Source: JAHEJA01 sp965656445 (GTDB lineage Bacteria; Pseudomonadota; Alphaproteobacteria; Rhodobacterales; Rhodobacteraceae). From it: a stretch of 64,000 nucleotides of DNA. A program made the position numbers and the translations under genes. The notes under the pieces were generated by a model. That model was given only the letters and a program-made list of their open reading frames with translations. It had not been told where the DNA came from and searched no databases. Location of the stretch: positions 1 through 64,000 of the forward strand of contig CBFHKO010000009.1 of assembly GCA_965656445.1 (NCBI GenBank), in the 5' to 3' direction. This document shows positions 9,343-17,547 of this stretch, piece by piece. Each line of letters starts with the position of its first letter. Positions within the stretch are counted from its first letter, which is position 1.

Positions 9343-10185
9343 TTCTATGATATCCAGCAGCCATTCTTTAAACAGCGTGGCCTTATCTGTTTCGGTGCGC
9401 GTGGCTAGAAAATACCCCTCGCTTGAGGGGATTTTTATATCGCTGAGCAAGGCGATCTGACCTTGGGCCATCAAAGGGCGCGCAATGAGCGAACTCACCA
9501 AAGCATGCCCTGCCCCGTTTTGAACAAGGCTCACAGCCATTCCATAGGAATCCACGAATAGACTTGGGGCAACGCTCTGACCTTGACCAGACGCCGCAAA
9601 CCATTGGCGCCACCCTTCGGATGTGCCGACGGCTTCGATCAAGGGGGCGCTTGCAATATCCCGATCAGAGGTCACAGACCCAATCGGCACCAAATGATCT
9701 GGACCCAACCGCTGAGCATCCTGTCCAACTTGTGAGGCGGAGCCAAACCGTATTTCGATATCAGCAAGAGAAGATTTGAAATCATCCGCCCAGATTGTGC
9801 TGAGTAAACGAATGCGCAGATGGGGGTAGGCTATTGAGAACGCTTTGAGATGAGGTGCAATGATCCACTGCGCGATACTCACCGAGGTTGCAATTGTCAA
9901 CACATCTTGGCGCGGACCTGCATCGAACATCTCAGTTGCCGATTGTAAATGCTCTAATGAAACAGAGACCTTTGGCAATAATTTACGCCCTGAATCCGTT
10001 AGGATTAAACCCCGAGGCTGGCGTAAAAATAACTGAACCCCAAGACGCAATTCTAAGGATCGGATTTGTTGGCTCACCGCAGATTGCGTCATACCCAATT
10101 CATCCGCAGCGGCGGTGAATTTCAAATGGCGCGCGGCTGCTTCAAAAACGCGAAACCAATTCATTGGGGGCATTGATCGTGCCAT
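9325..10185 (-). CDS. LysR-family transcriptional regulator (GcvA-like)
   Basis: 286 residues, N-terminal winged helix-turn-helix (FEAAARHLKFTAAADELG...SAVSQQIRSLE, about residues 10-50) and a substrate-binding effector domain. The opening NWFRVFEAAARHLKFT and a short C-terminus are typical of the GcvA branch. It is divergent from the DUF1185-monooxygenase operon and a T-N11-A palindrome of LysR type lies between them at 10200-10214, so it probably controls that operon in response to its substrate. Confidence 0.9.
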   Translation of the reverse strand: MARSMPPMNWFRVFEAAARHLKFTAAADELGMTQSAVSQQIRSLELRLGVQLFLRQPRGLILTDSGRKLLPKVSVSLEHLQSATEMFDAGPRQDVLTIATSVSIAQWIIAPHLKAFSIAYPHLRIRLLSTIWADDFKSSLADIEIRFGSASQVGQDAQRLGPDHLVPIGSVTSDRDIASAPLIEAVGTSEGWRQWFAASGQGQSVAPSLFVDSYGMAVSLVQNGAGHALVSSLIARPLMAQGQIALLSDIKIPSSEGYFLATRTETDKATLFKEWLLDIIEKGHIE

Positions 10186-10199
10186 TAGATAACCTCGAT

Positions 10200-10214
10200 A
10201 TTAGTTTGACTAAT
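10200..10214. promoter_or_regulatory. LysR-type T-N11-A operator candidate
   Basis: ATTAG-TTTGA-CTAAT, an exact 5-5-5 inverted repeat in the 106-base gap between the divergent lysR gene and the DUF1185 gene. It fits the classic LysR box. Confidence 0.6.
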
Positions 10215-10291
10215 GGATATGCCAATCATTTCATAATTTGTCAAAACTCCCATCCCGCGTCACATCTTGGTGACCCAAACAGGACGACGTG

Positions 10292-10891
10292 ATGCAACCA
10301 GAAATTCGAAAATTTGTAACCTATGATGAAGAAATCCTAATCGAAGGGTTTCGCCCCGCTCCAACACCGTGGCGATTATTTGCTGTTGCCGCAGTTGTGA
10401 CAAACCCATGGGCAGGCCGTTATGTCGAAAATTTAAAACCAGAGATCCAAGCCTTCGGACCTATCCTTGGAGAAGCCATGACCAATCGCATGATTGCACT
10501 CGCAGGATCAGGCGAGGCGATTGAGGCCTATGGCAAAGCGGCGGTTGTTGGTTTGAATGGGGAAATAGAACATGCCTCTGGATTGATCCATACTTTGCGA
10601 TTTGGCAATTTTTACCGCGAGGCGGTTGGCGCAAAATCTTATTTAGCCTTTACAAACACCCGTGGCGGAGCCAACGCACCGATCATGGTGCCATTGATGG
10701 ATAAAAACGATGCAGGGCGGCGCTCGCATTATCTTACCATTCAGTTTGCTATACCAGATGCGCCACGGGATGATGAGATCGTTGTTGTTCTGGGCGCGGC
10801 GATGTCTGGACGACCGCATCACCGCATTGGTGATCGCTATCAAGACCTCAAGGATTTGGGACATGATGTGGACAACCCAGCCGCGGTCTAA
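10292..10891 (+). CDS. DUF1185 ('amino acid synthesis') family protein
   Basis: 199 residues matching the DUF1185 family by its opening (RKFVTYDEEILIEG), the internal NPWAGRY, GKAAVVGLNGEIEHASGLIH and the closing GRPHHRIGDRYQD. The family name is historical and no reaction is firmly established. ATG at 10292 has AGGACG upstream; an in-frame GTG lies at 10289. It is the first gene of a tightly overlapping operon with a hydrolase, flavin reductase, luciferase-like monooxygenase and aldehyde dehydrogenase, which suggests a catabolic isomerase, hydrolase or binding role. Confidence 0.85.
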   Translation: MQPEIRKFVTYDEEILIEGFRPAPTPWRLFAVAAVVTNPWAGRYVENLKPEIQAFGPILGEAMTNRMIALAGSGEAIEAYGKAAVVGLNGEIEHASGLIHTLRFGNFYREAVGAKSYLAFTNTRGGANAPIMVPLMDKNDAGRRSHYLTIQFAIPDAPRDDEIVVVLGAAMSGRPHHRIGDRYQDLKDLGHDVDNPAAV

Positions 10892-11636
10892 GCGCGGACC
10901 GCTTGCATATATTGAACGCGGTCACGGCCCGCATGTGGTCTTGATCCATGGGGTGGGTCTCTGTGCCGAAGCATGGGCTGCGCAGCTTGATCCATTATCG
11001 CAAGGGCATCGTGTCACTGTTGTGGATATGCCAGGGCATGGACAGAGCGATCCAATCCCGTCAAAAACGTTACAAGATTATAGCGATCAACTTGCACCCT
11101 TGATCACAGAGCCAACAGTCGTGATTGGTCATTCCATGGGCGCCATGATCGCGTTGGATTTGGCGAGGCGCCTTGATCACATCTTGGGCGTCGCTGCATT
11201 AAACGCCGTATATCAACGCACGCAAGAGGCCCATGACGCGGTGCGGTTGCGCGCGGCAACCTTGTCCTCAACCGACGTCACCGATCCAACCGCAACGTTG
11301 CAGAGATGGTTTGACGATCTAACGTCAGCCGAAGCACAGGCCTGTGCAAAATGGTTAACAACCACATCACCAGCGGCATACAAATCGGCCTATACAATTT
11401 TTGCACATGAAAACGGGCCATCCTCTGGGGATTTACGATCCCTCACAAAACCCGCCTTGTTCATGACCGGATCAAAAGAGCCAAACTCTACACCCGAGAT
11501 GTCAGAGGCTATGGCTGCCCTTGCTCCAGAAGGTCGCGCCATGATTATTCCAGAGGCGGCGCACATGATGCCCATGACTCATGCGCAAGAGGTCAACGCG
11601 TCTCTCTTATCCTTTGTGAAAGGATGCTTTGCATGA
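10863..11636 (+). CDS. Alpha/beta-fold hydrolase
   Basis: About 257 residues starting MMWTTQPRSKRGPLAY; starts further upstream would be buried in the DUF1185 gene, and AAGGA precedes this one. The oxyanion region HGVGLCAEAW, nucleophile elbow GHSMGA (serine) and C-terminal EAAHMMPMTH (histidine) are visible, with an acid in the TGSKEPN region or nearby. It overlaps the DUF1185 gene by 29 bases and the next gene by 4. Inference: hydrolyses an ester or amide/enol-type intermediate made by the monooxygenase. Confidence 0.88.
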   Translation: MMWTTQPRSKRGPLAYIERGHGPHVVLIHGVGLCAEAWAAQLDPLSQGHRVTVVDMPGHGQSDPIPSKTLQDYSDQLAPLITEPTVVIGHSMGAMIALDLARRLDHILGVAALNAVYQRTQEAHDAVRLRAATLSSTDVTDPTATLQRWFDDLTSAEAQACAKWLTTTSPAAYKSAYTIFAHENGPSSGDLRSLTKPALFMTGSKEPNSTPEMSEAMAALAPEGRAMIIPEAAHMMPMTHAQEVNASLLSFVKGCFA

Positions 11637-12559
11637 CCCAACTCGATCCCAAAGCGCTGCGTCAAGCCTTCGGCAGTTTCCCAACTGGCGTCACCGTCGT
11701 CACGACGATTGATGAGACGGGTCAAAAATATGGATTTACGGCCAATTCCTTTACTTCTGTGTCGATTGATCCGCCTTTGCTTTTGGTCTGTCCCGGGAAA
11801 TTCTTGTCCAGTTTTGAGGCCTTCAAAACCTGCAAACGGTTTGCGGTCAACATCTTGGCAGAGGGTCAGGAAGAGATTGCAAATACCTTCGCAAGCTTCA
11901 AAGGGGATCGCTTTACAAAGGTCAGCTGGCAAGCAGACGCCCATGGAGTCCCCCTAATTGATCATGCCGCAACCCAATTTTCCTGTGCAACGCATCAAAT
12001 TATACCCGCAGGGGATCACATCATCCTCATTGGCGAGATCGAAGAATTCACCAGATCAGACCAAAGAGGTTTGGGCTATTCATCTGGTCGATATTTTAGC
12101 CTTGGCTTGGAACGCGAAGCGGCGATGCCTCAACCAGATACACAAAATGTTGCCGGTGTGATCGTCGAACAAGACGGCCACGTGCTCTTGTGTAAAACGC
12201 CCCAAGGCTGGCACCTGCCCACGCTTCCAATTCAGGCAGAAATCTCAGCACGTCATGCCATTGCCGAGCATTTCGCAAAACATCACTTTCCCATTTCCAT
12301 TGGCAAAGCCTTTTCCGTGTTTTCTGATCGCACGAGCGGGACCCGATATACCTATATCCAAGCCACAACAGAAACCGCTAACCCCTCATCTCTTGGCACA
12401 TTCATTCCAATCGAGGAGCTGGGCAAGACGTCTTTGCTCTCCGCAACAGAAACGGCGATCCTTACGCGCTATGCTTTGGAACGGGTGACGGGGCATTTTG
12501 GGCTTTATGTTGGAAATGAACAAAGCGGTGATATCCATATTTATGACGATAGGACCTAG
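11633..12559 (+). CDS. Flavin reductase with C-terminal Nudix-like extension
   Basis: 308 residues starting MTQLDPKALRQAFGSFPTGV (ATGA overlap with the hydrolase). Residues ~1-165 are a flavin reductase-like split-barrel domain (SFPTGVTVVTT, GFTANSFTSVSIDPPLLLVC, FAVNILAEGQE). Residues ~175-290 (AGVIVEQDGHVLLCKTPQGW...FIPIEEL) have the look of a Nudix fold, but the catalytic GX5EX7REUXEEXGU box is not present, so this part is probably non-hydrolytic. The reductase would supply reduced FMN to the adjacent luciferase-like oxygenase. Confidence 0.85.
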   Translation: MTQLDPKALRQAFGSFPTGVTVVTTIDETGQKYGFTANSFTSVSIDPPLLLVCPGKFLSSFEAFKTCKRFAVNILAEGQEEIANTFASFKGDRFTKVSWQADAHGVPLIDHAATQFSCATHQIIPAGDHIILIGEIEEFTRSDQRGLGYSSGRYFSLGLEREAAMPQPDTQNVAGVIVEQDGHVLLCKTPQGWHLPTLPIQAEISARHAIAEHFAKHHFPISIGKAFSVFSDRTSGTRYTYIQATTETANPSSLGTFIPIEELGKTSLLSATETAILTRYALERVTGHFGLYVGNEQSGDIHIYDDRT

Positions 12560-12561
12560 AG

Positions 12562-13596
12562 ATGGAATTTTCTTTATTCGCTCACATGGAACGTGTTGAT
12601 GCCGATCAACCTCATGAAACATTGTACGAAGAATTTATCGACATTTGCAAAATTGCGGACCAAGGCGGGATGCGGGCAATCTGGACTGGGGAACATCATG
12701 GAATGGAATTCACCATTGCCCCCAACCCTTTCCTGTCGTTGGTCGATCTCGCACATCACACCAAAAATGTGCGCCTCGGCACAGGCACAGTGATTGCCCC
12801 GTTTTGGCATCCCATTGCCTTAGCAGGAGAAGCCGCTGCAACCGATTTGATGACCAAAGGACGGCTCGAAATCGGCATAGCGCGCGGGGCGTATAGCTAC
12901 GAATACGAACGGGTCATGCCAGGTATGGATGCTTGGGAAGCAGGACAGCGCATGCGCGAAACCGCCCCTGCCCTTCGCAAGCTCTGGCAAGGGGACTATG
13001 CCCATGAGGGCGAATTTTTTAATTTTCCTGCCACAACGTCGGCGCCCAAACCAATTCAACAAGATGGCCCTCCGATCTGGATCGCCGCGCGTGATCCAAA
13101 TAGCCATGAATTCGCCGTGGAACAGGGCTTCAACGTTCAGGTCACACCTCTCTGGCAAGGCATGGATGAAATAACCACGCTTATGGAGCGCTTTAACGCG
13201 GCCAAGGCAAAGCACCCCGAAAAATCCCCAAAAATCATGTTGCTCCATCATACATATGTCGGCAAAGATCAGGCAGACGCAGATCACGCTATTCAAGAGC
13301 TCAGTCGATTTTATTGCTATTTCGGCGCATGGTTTCAAAACAAACGCCCTGTGACCCAAGGGCGGATCAAGGCATTAAGTGCGCAAGAAATCGCAGACAA
13401 CAAAATGATGTCGCCTGAAAACCTTGCGCGCGATTTGACGGTTGGAACAGCGCAACAGGTGATCGACAAACTCAAACGCTATGAGGACATGGGGTATGAC
13501 GAATTCGCCTTTTGGATCGACAGCGGCATGAGTTCTGAGCTGAAAAAAGATAGCTTAAACCGGTTCATCAATGATGTGATGCCGGCGTTTACATGA
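12562..13596 (+). CDS. LLM-class (luciferase-like) flavin-dependent monooxygenase
   Basis: 344 residues of the bacterial luciferase-like TIM-barrel family: MEFSLFAHMERVD start, IWTGEHHGMEF, GTGTVIAPFWHPIALAGEAA, GRLEIGIARGAYSYEY, and a C-terminal substrate loop region. These enzymes use FMNH2 from a partner reductase, here the preceding gene, so this is a two-component monooxygenase. The gene starts 2 bases after the reductase. The next gene is an aldehyde dehydrogenase, suggesting that oxygenation leads to an aldehyde. Ring-cleaving or C-N-cleaving chemistry is inferred from context, not from residues. Confidence 0.92.
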   Translation: MEFSLFAHMERVDADQPHETLYEEFIDICKIADQGGMRAIWTGEHHGMEFTIAPNPFLSLVDLAHHTKNVRLGTGTVIAPFWHPIALAGEAAATDLMTKGRLEIGIARGAYSYEYERVMPGMDAWEAGQRMRETAPALRKLWQGDYAHEGEFFNFPATTSAPKPIQQDGPPIWIAARDPNSHEFAVEQGFNVQVTPLWQGMDEITTLMERFNAAKAKHPEKSPKIMLLHHTYVGKDQADADHAIQELSRFYCYFGAWFQNKRPVTQGRIKALSAQEIADNKMMSPENLARDLTVGTAQQVIDKLKRYEDMGYDEFAFWIDSGMSSELKKDSLNRFINDVMPAFT

Positions 13597-13604
13597 GGTC
13601 ACAG

Positions 13605-15080
13605 ATGACACATCCCTATTACCAACTTTATATCGATGGCACCTTTTGCGATGGCGCAGACAGCACATCGGACATCAGCCTCAATCCCGCGAGCGCTCAA
13701 CCTTGGGCGCGATTTGCAACCACCTCGCCCCAAGATGTGGATCGCGCGGTCCAAGCTGCGCGCCATGCGCTTGATACTCCTGAATGGCGGGACATGTCCC
13801 AAACCCAACGGGGCAAGTTGCTCTATCGTCTCGCGGACCTCATCGAGGATCACGCAGGCGAATTGGGACGGCTTGAAACCATTGATAGTGGCAAGCTTTT
13901 GGCAGAGACATCCGCGCAAACAAAATATGTCGCTGACTACTATCGCTATTATGCTGGATTGGCCGACAAAGTCGAAGGGGCCGTCTTGCCTATCGACAAG
14001 CCAGATATGCATGTCTTTACGACCCGCATGCCAATTGGCGTCGTGGCGGCAGTTGTCCCGTGGAACGCCCAGATGTTTTTGACTGCAACCAAGCTTGGCC
14101 CCGCGCTTGCGGCGGGATGTAGTGTTATCCTCAAAGCCTCTGAAGTTGCGCCAATCCCAATGTTGGAATTTGCCAAACTGATTGATAAGGCAGGATTTCC
14201 AAATGGGGTTGTCTCTGTGATTACTGGGGATGCAGAGGGATGCGCCATTCCTCTAACCCGTCATCCTCATGTCGATCGCATTGCCTTTACGGGTGGTCCA
14301 GAAACCGCACGCCATGTTGTGCGCAATTCAGCTGAAAATTTTGCCGTCACGACCTTAGAATTGGGGGGTAAATCCCCGATTTTGGTGTTTGACGATTGTG
14401 ACTTGGACAGTGCGGCAAATGGATTGATTGCCGCCAATTTTGGAGCCTCTGGTCAATCCTGTGTCGCAGGATCACGCGGTCTGATCCAACGCTCCGTTTT
14501 GGACAAGTTGATCAATATCATCTCAGAAAAAGCCAAAGGCATCACTGTCGGCGATCCGCTTGATCCCAATACGCATGTTGGGCCTCTCTGCACCTCTGCG
14601 CAAATTGAGACAATCAAAGACACACTCGCCCGCGCCAAGTCACAAGGGGCGACGATCCATTTTGGGGGCGCACCTCTTGATCGGGACGGCAACTACATGG
14701 CGCCCACTTTGGTGGAATGCACATCCACCGACACCGAAACCCTCAAGGTGGAAATGTTCGGTCCTGTGATGTCATTGATCCCCTTTGATACCGAAGAAGA
14801 CGCCATCGCAATGGCAAATGACACGGATTTTGGCCTTGGTTCAGGTGTGTTCACACAAAACATTGCTCGCGCTCATCGGGTGTCAAAGCGCATCAGGTCA
14901 GGCATCTGCTGGATCAATACTTATCGCGCCATTTCCCCCATTGCGCCCTTTGGTGGATTCAATCAATCTGGCTATGGCCGCGAAGCAGGGCAAGAGGCGA
15001 TTTTGGATTACACCAGAACCAAGACAACGTGGATCAACACATCAGATGAGCCCATGGCGAACCCCTTTGTTATGCGGTAA
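13605..15080 (+). CDS. NAD(P)-dependent aldehyde dehydrogenase
   Basis: 491 residues from the ATG with GAGGT upstream; an ATG at 13593 overlapping the monooxygenase stop is also in frame. Conserved parts: PWNAQMFL in the nucleotide fold, ELGGKSP with the general-base glutamate, GASGQSCVAGSR with the catalytic cysteine, and the closing PFGGFNQSGYGRE. It would oxidise the aldehyde end product of the monooxygenase-hydrolase pathway to a carboxylate. Confidence 0.92.
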   Translation: MTHPYYQLYIDGTFCDGADSTSDISLNPASAQPWARFATTSPQDVDRAVQAARHALDTPEWRDMSQTQRGKLLYRLADLIEDHAGELGRLETIDSGKLLAETSAQTKYVADYYRYYAGLADKVEGAVLPIDKPDMHVFTTRMPIGVVAAVVPWNAQMFLTATKLGPALAAGCSVILKASEVAPIPMLEFAKLIDKAGFPNGVVSVITGDAEGCAIPLTRHPHVDRIAFTGGPETARHVVRNSAENFAVTTLELGGKSPILVFDDCDLDSAANGLIAANFGASGQSCVAGSRGLIQRSVLDKLINIISEKAKGITVGDPLDPNTHVGPLCTSAQIETIKDTLARAKSQGATIHFGGAPLDRDGNYMAPTLVECTSTDTETLKVEMFGPVMSLIPFDTEEDAIAMANDTDFGLGSGVFTQNIARAHRVSKRIRSGICWINTYRAISPIAPFGGFNQSGYGREAGQEAILDYTRTKTTWINTSDEPMANPFVMR

Positions 15081-15176
15081 TAAATTGTAGTTCTTTTAGT
15101 CGTTTGAGGAGTAGGTTGCGCTTCACGCACAACTGGATGGGCAAGCGCACAACAAAGGATCTGTTCTTTTAGACGC

Positions 15177-15473
15177 TTAGAATACGCTTTTGTATTTTTC
15201 CATCGCGCGTAGTTCGTCAAGATCAATGCAGTCGCAAATGAAATCGTCTGTCGACTTTGCTGCAATATTGAAAACCTCGCCTGAAAATTTACTGCCAAGT
15301 GCTGACAGGAAGTAACGGAATTTCGTCGCGAAATAAAATTCGTCGTTAAATTTTCCTCGAAGATTAGTATTATTTTCCATCGATCCGCCTGCAGCGATTA
15401 GGGTCGCCATAAGTAAGGCCAAAACACCTATGCCCATACTGATGAAAGTGGATGTTGGCGTGGCGGCGATCAT
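15177..15473 (-). CDS. Small hypothetical protein with one N-terminal membrane segment
   Basis: 98 residues; the first ~30 (MIAATPTSTFISMGIGVLAL onward) form one hydrophobic helix, the rest is soluble and mixed-charge with a CDC pair near the C-terminus. I recognise no family. The ATG has no strong ribosome-binding site. It lies on the edge of the accessory island. It may be a real single-pass membrane protein or a chance frame. Confidence 0.4.
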   Translation of the reverse strand: MIAATPTSTFISMGIGVLALLMATLIAAGGSMENNTNLRGKFNDEFYFATKFRYFLSALGSKFSGEVFNIAAKSTDDFICDCIDLDELRAMEKYKSVF

Positions 15474-15521
15474 GTCAGTAGTTGAGATTGATCCAATAAG
15501 ATTAAGCCGTTAGGCTTTCAG

Positions 15522-15971
15522 GTGGGACTGATCACAAAGTGCATTCGTGAATCGCGTGCGATTACAGCGCAGGACACACTAAGTGAGGCATTGCGACTGC
15601 ATCGATCAATTACCGGTGAGCACGACCCACAGGTCCCATATGAAGATGTTGCTCAAAAAATGATTGAGGCGGGCATCATGGAACTGAGCACCGTAAGTCT
15701 ACCTGATCGGCACGACAAGTTCGAACTAAAGAACTCAGAGGTGAGAGAGCGAGTCGAACGAGTGAATGAGCAATACGAAAAACTACGCGATCACCTTGTT
15801 ACAGCCAAGCTCCATTCATTCATGATGGAGGCAGACGGCCTGCCAACATATGGGGCGACAGAAGCAATTGGCGAAATTTTAGATCAAATCGATCTAATCA
15901 ATAGAAATCAGGTAACAGCTGCTGAAGCAGTGTTGTTCCAAGAGCCAGGAGGCCAGAAAAAAAATGCGTAA
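15522..15971 (+). CDS. Hypothetical protein, helical
   Basis: 149 residues starting at GTG (MGLITKCIRESRAITA), acidic and mostly helical, with a long charged stretch around residues 60-100 (EVRERVERVNEQYEKL) that could form a coiled coil. Not recognised. It overlaps the next gene by 8 bases, so the two are probably co-translated. The start is uncertain, as no clear Shine-Dalgarno sequence precedes the GTG. Confidence 0.55.
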   Translation: MGLITKCIRESRAITAQDTLSEALRLHRSITGEHDPQVPYEDVAQKMIEAGIMELSTVSLPDRHDKFELKNSEVRERVERVNEQYEKLRDHLVTAKLHSFMMEADGLPTYGATEAIGEILDQIDLINRNQVTAAEAVLFQEPGGQKKNA

Positions 15972-16437
15972 TAAACACATTGAACACCAAAAACAAACGA
16001 AACTGGTTAATAGTCGCGTTAGTATCATAGATGACTCAATGTCCATTGAAAAGCAGCTCAAGCGTTACGTCTACCCTGGTGAGGCCTTCGAAGTTATGGG
16101 TTTAAAAATCAGCCAAGACAAACTCATGCGCATTTGGGCAAACATTGTTCATGCCCCAGAGCCAGAATTAGAACTAACGGATGTTCGGAAGGTTGTGCAT
16201 AGCTATTTTCAAACTTTGCCAGAGAAAGATTTTGAGAGAGTCTTCGAGTTAATCATGGAACAGCGCGAGCAATTGGAGCACTCAATTCGCATTAAGGACG
16301 GCTTCTTCAAGTCAGAAAAGCTAATGATCTTTGAAGCGGGTTACGTTGCCGCTTGGTTAACTCACAAAGCGCAAGGTCGAGAAATTTCCCAAACGGGACT
16401 CAGCGGGCAACCAATTCAGAAGCTTGTCCATCAATAA
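15964..16437 (+). CDS. Hypothetical protein, possibly shortened by an in-frame stop
   Basis: 157 residues, charged and helical, no recognised family. AGGAGG precedes the ATG, so translation is well supported. After the TAA at 16435-16437 the same frame stays open to 16548 and encodes a further ~36 residues with coiled-coil character (HQIEMLSEEMSRLKAEIREL), ending inside the first 44-bp repeat. This suggests the intact protein was ~194 residues and that the TAA is a recent nonsense change, or that read-through occurs. With the preceding gene it forms a two-gene unit of unknown role next to repeats and a parS-like site. Confidence 0.6.
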   Translation: MRNKHIEHQKQTKLVNSRVSIIDDSMSIEKQLKRYVYPGEAFEVMGLKISQDKLMRIWANIVHAPEPELELTDVRKVVHSYFQTLPEKDFERVFELIMEQREQLEHSIRIKDGFFKSEKLMIFEAGYVAAWLTHKAQGREISQTGLSGQPIQKLVHQ

Positions 16438-16526
16438 CATAAACACCAGATTGAAATGTTGAGCGAAGAGATGTCACGTTTAAAGGCCGAAATCCGTGAA
16501 TTGCGCAGAGTAGATCACAAAAAAAC

Positions 16527-16635
16527 GAGACCTGCAGGTCCTGTTTGAGAGGAAAGTAAAGCGCAAAAGTGAGACCCACAGGTCCCGTTTGGAGGGGAAG
16601 TAAAGCACAAAAGTGAGACCTACAGGTCCCAAAGC
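16527..16635. repeat. 44-bp tandem repeats with 12-bp palindromes (2.5 copies)
   Basis: Units start at 16527, 16571 and 16615 (last one partial), exactly 44 bases apart. Each opens with a palindrome-like core: GACCTGCAGGTC (perfect), GACCCACAGGTC and GACCTACAGGTC, followed in the full units by a purine-rich spacer containing GTAAAGCRCAAAAGT. Regular spacing of about four helical turns suggests protein-binding sites (operator or iteron) rather than a CRISPR. Confidence 0.8.
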
Positions 16636-16969
16636 TATGTAGTTAAAAGGGCGTTTCACGTGAATAGCTATCGGGAAATGCGCAGATTACCCACGGGAAA
16701 TGTTGTATTTAGCCGAAATCCACACCTTTCCCGCACCGAAGTTTTTTCAGCTCATTCTGTCGATTGTGCTATATCAAGAAACAAGAACAGGAAAAAAGGG
16801 AAGACAATACAAATCCATAAACAGGCAAAATCCAAGAAGGCCTAAATTAAAGCAAGTCGGATGTGACGTTGAGATCGTCAAAACAACAGATCAAAATGAA
16901 TTCAAGTTTTCAGTTCGGAGATAAATTCAGATCCTTAATTTCTACTCAAATATATGTATATCTTCTCGT
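16549..16969. other. Intergenic region of the accessory island
   Basis: 421 bases without a gene I can support. It holds most of the 44-bp repeats, the parS-like site at 16653, two copies of CGGGAAATG around 16673 and 16696, and an AT-rich lead-in to the IS607-type element. Short frames present here look non-coding. Confidence 0.5.
16653..16664. promoter_or_regulatory. parS: parS-like ParB-binding site
   Basis: GTTTCACGTGAA, 12 contiguous bases of the 16-bp chromosomal parS consensus (TGTTTCACGTGAAACA), with the right flank (TAG) diverged. A chance 12-base match in 64 kb is unlikely. The ParB in this window lies 17 kb away and plasmid ParBs often use other sites, so whether it binds here is open. 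Confidence 0.45.
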
Positions 16970-17547
16970 ATGGATAAGGTTTACAGCATCAGTGAGTTCG
17001 CAGAACGGGTCAACGTTTCGATCAGCACGTTGCGCCGTTGGGATGGGAGTTCCCCGCAAAGAAGCGGCCCAGCGGGCATCGTTATTATGACGAGAGCGAT
17101 GTTCGGAAGCTGCTGAACCTGACGCCTGAAGAAATGCGGAAAGTGATCGTCTACTGTCGAGTATCAAGTCACGGACAAAAGGATGATCTCGCCTCGCAGA
17201 TCGAAGCAATGGAGACGTATTGCCTTGGGGCGGGAATCGCGGTTGACGATTGGATCAAGGAGATTGGCGGCGGGATGAACTTCAAGCGAAAGAAGTTCAT
17301 CGCTCTGATGGATGGCATTGTCGCAGGTGAAGTGAAGCATCTGATCATCGCGCACAAGGACAGGTTGGTACGCTTCGGGTTCGACTTCGTCCAACACCTT
17401 GCCGACCGGCATGGCTGCAAGATTGAGGTAGTCAATCAGGAGAGCCTATCGCCTCAAGAAGAAATGACCGAAGACCTGTTGGCTATCGTACACACGTTCA
17501 GTTGCAGGCTCTATGGGATGCGAAAATACAGAAAGGAGGCGGAGTGA
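16970..17547 (+). pseudogene. tnpA: IS607-family serine recombinase TnpA, frameshifted
   Basis: Starts as a MerR-like helix-turn-helix (MDKVYSISEFAERVNVSIST, then LRRWD) from the ATG at 16970, then the frame is lost near 17042-17047. The rest (EFPAKKRPSGHRYYDESDV, then the resolvase domain) continues in another frame to 17547. The catalytic serine motif YCRVSSHGQKDDL, the AHKDRLVRFGFD arginines and the C-terminal FSCRLYG of IS607 TnpA are intact. Homologues carry a few more codons (D-R-E-G type) at the break, so a small deletion of 1 mod 3 bases is likely. A TTG at 17038 could still start a catalytic domain lacking the DNA-binding domain. Confidence 0.8.

Noticed and set aside
15008..15298. 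96-residue minus-strand frame at the aldehyde dehydrogenase end
   Set aside because: Overlaps the well-supported aldehyde dehydrogenase and the other small frame, with no family or ribosome site.
16527..16635. CRISPR array
   Set aside because: Only 2.5 copies at 44-bp period, with the spacers as conserved as the repeats and no cas gene in the window.
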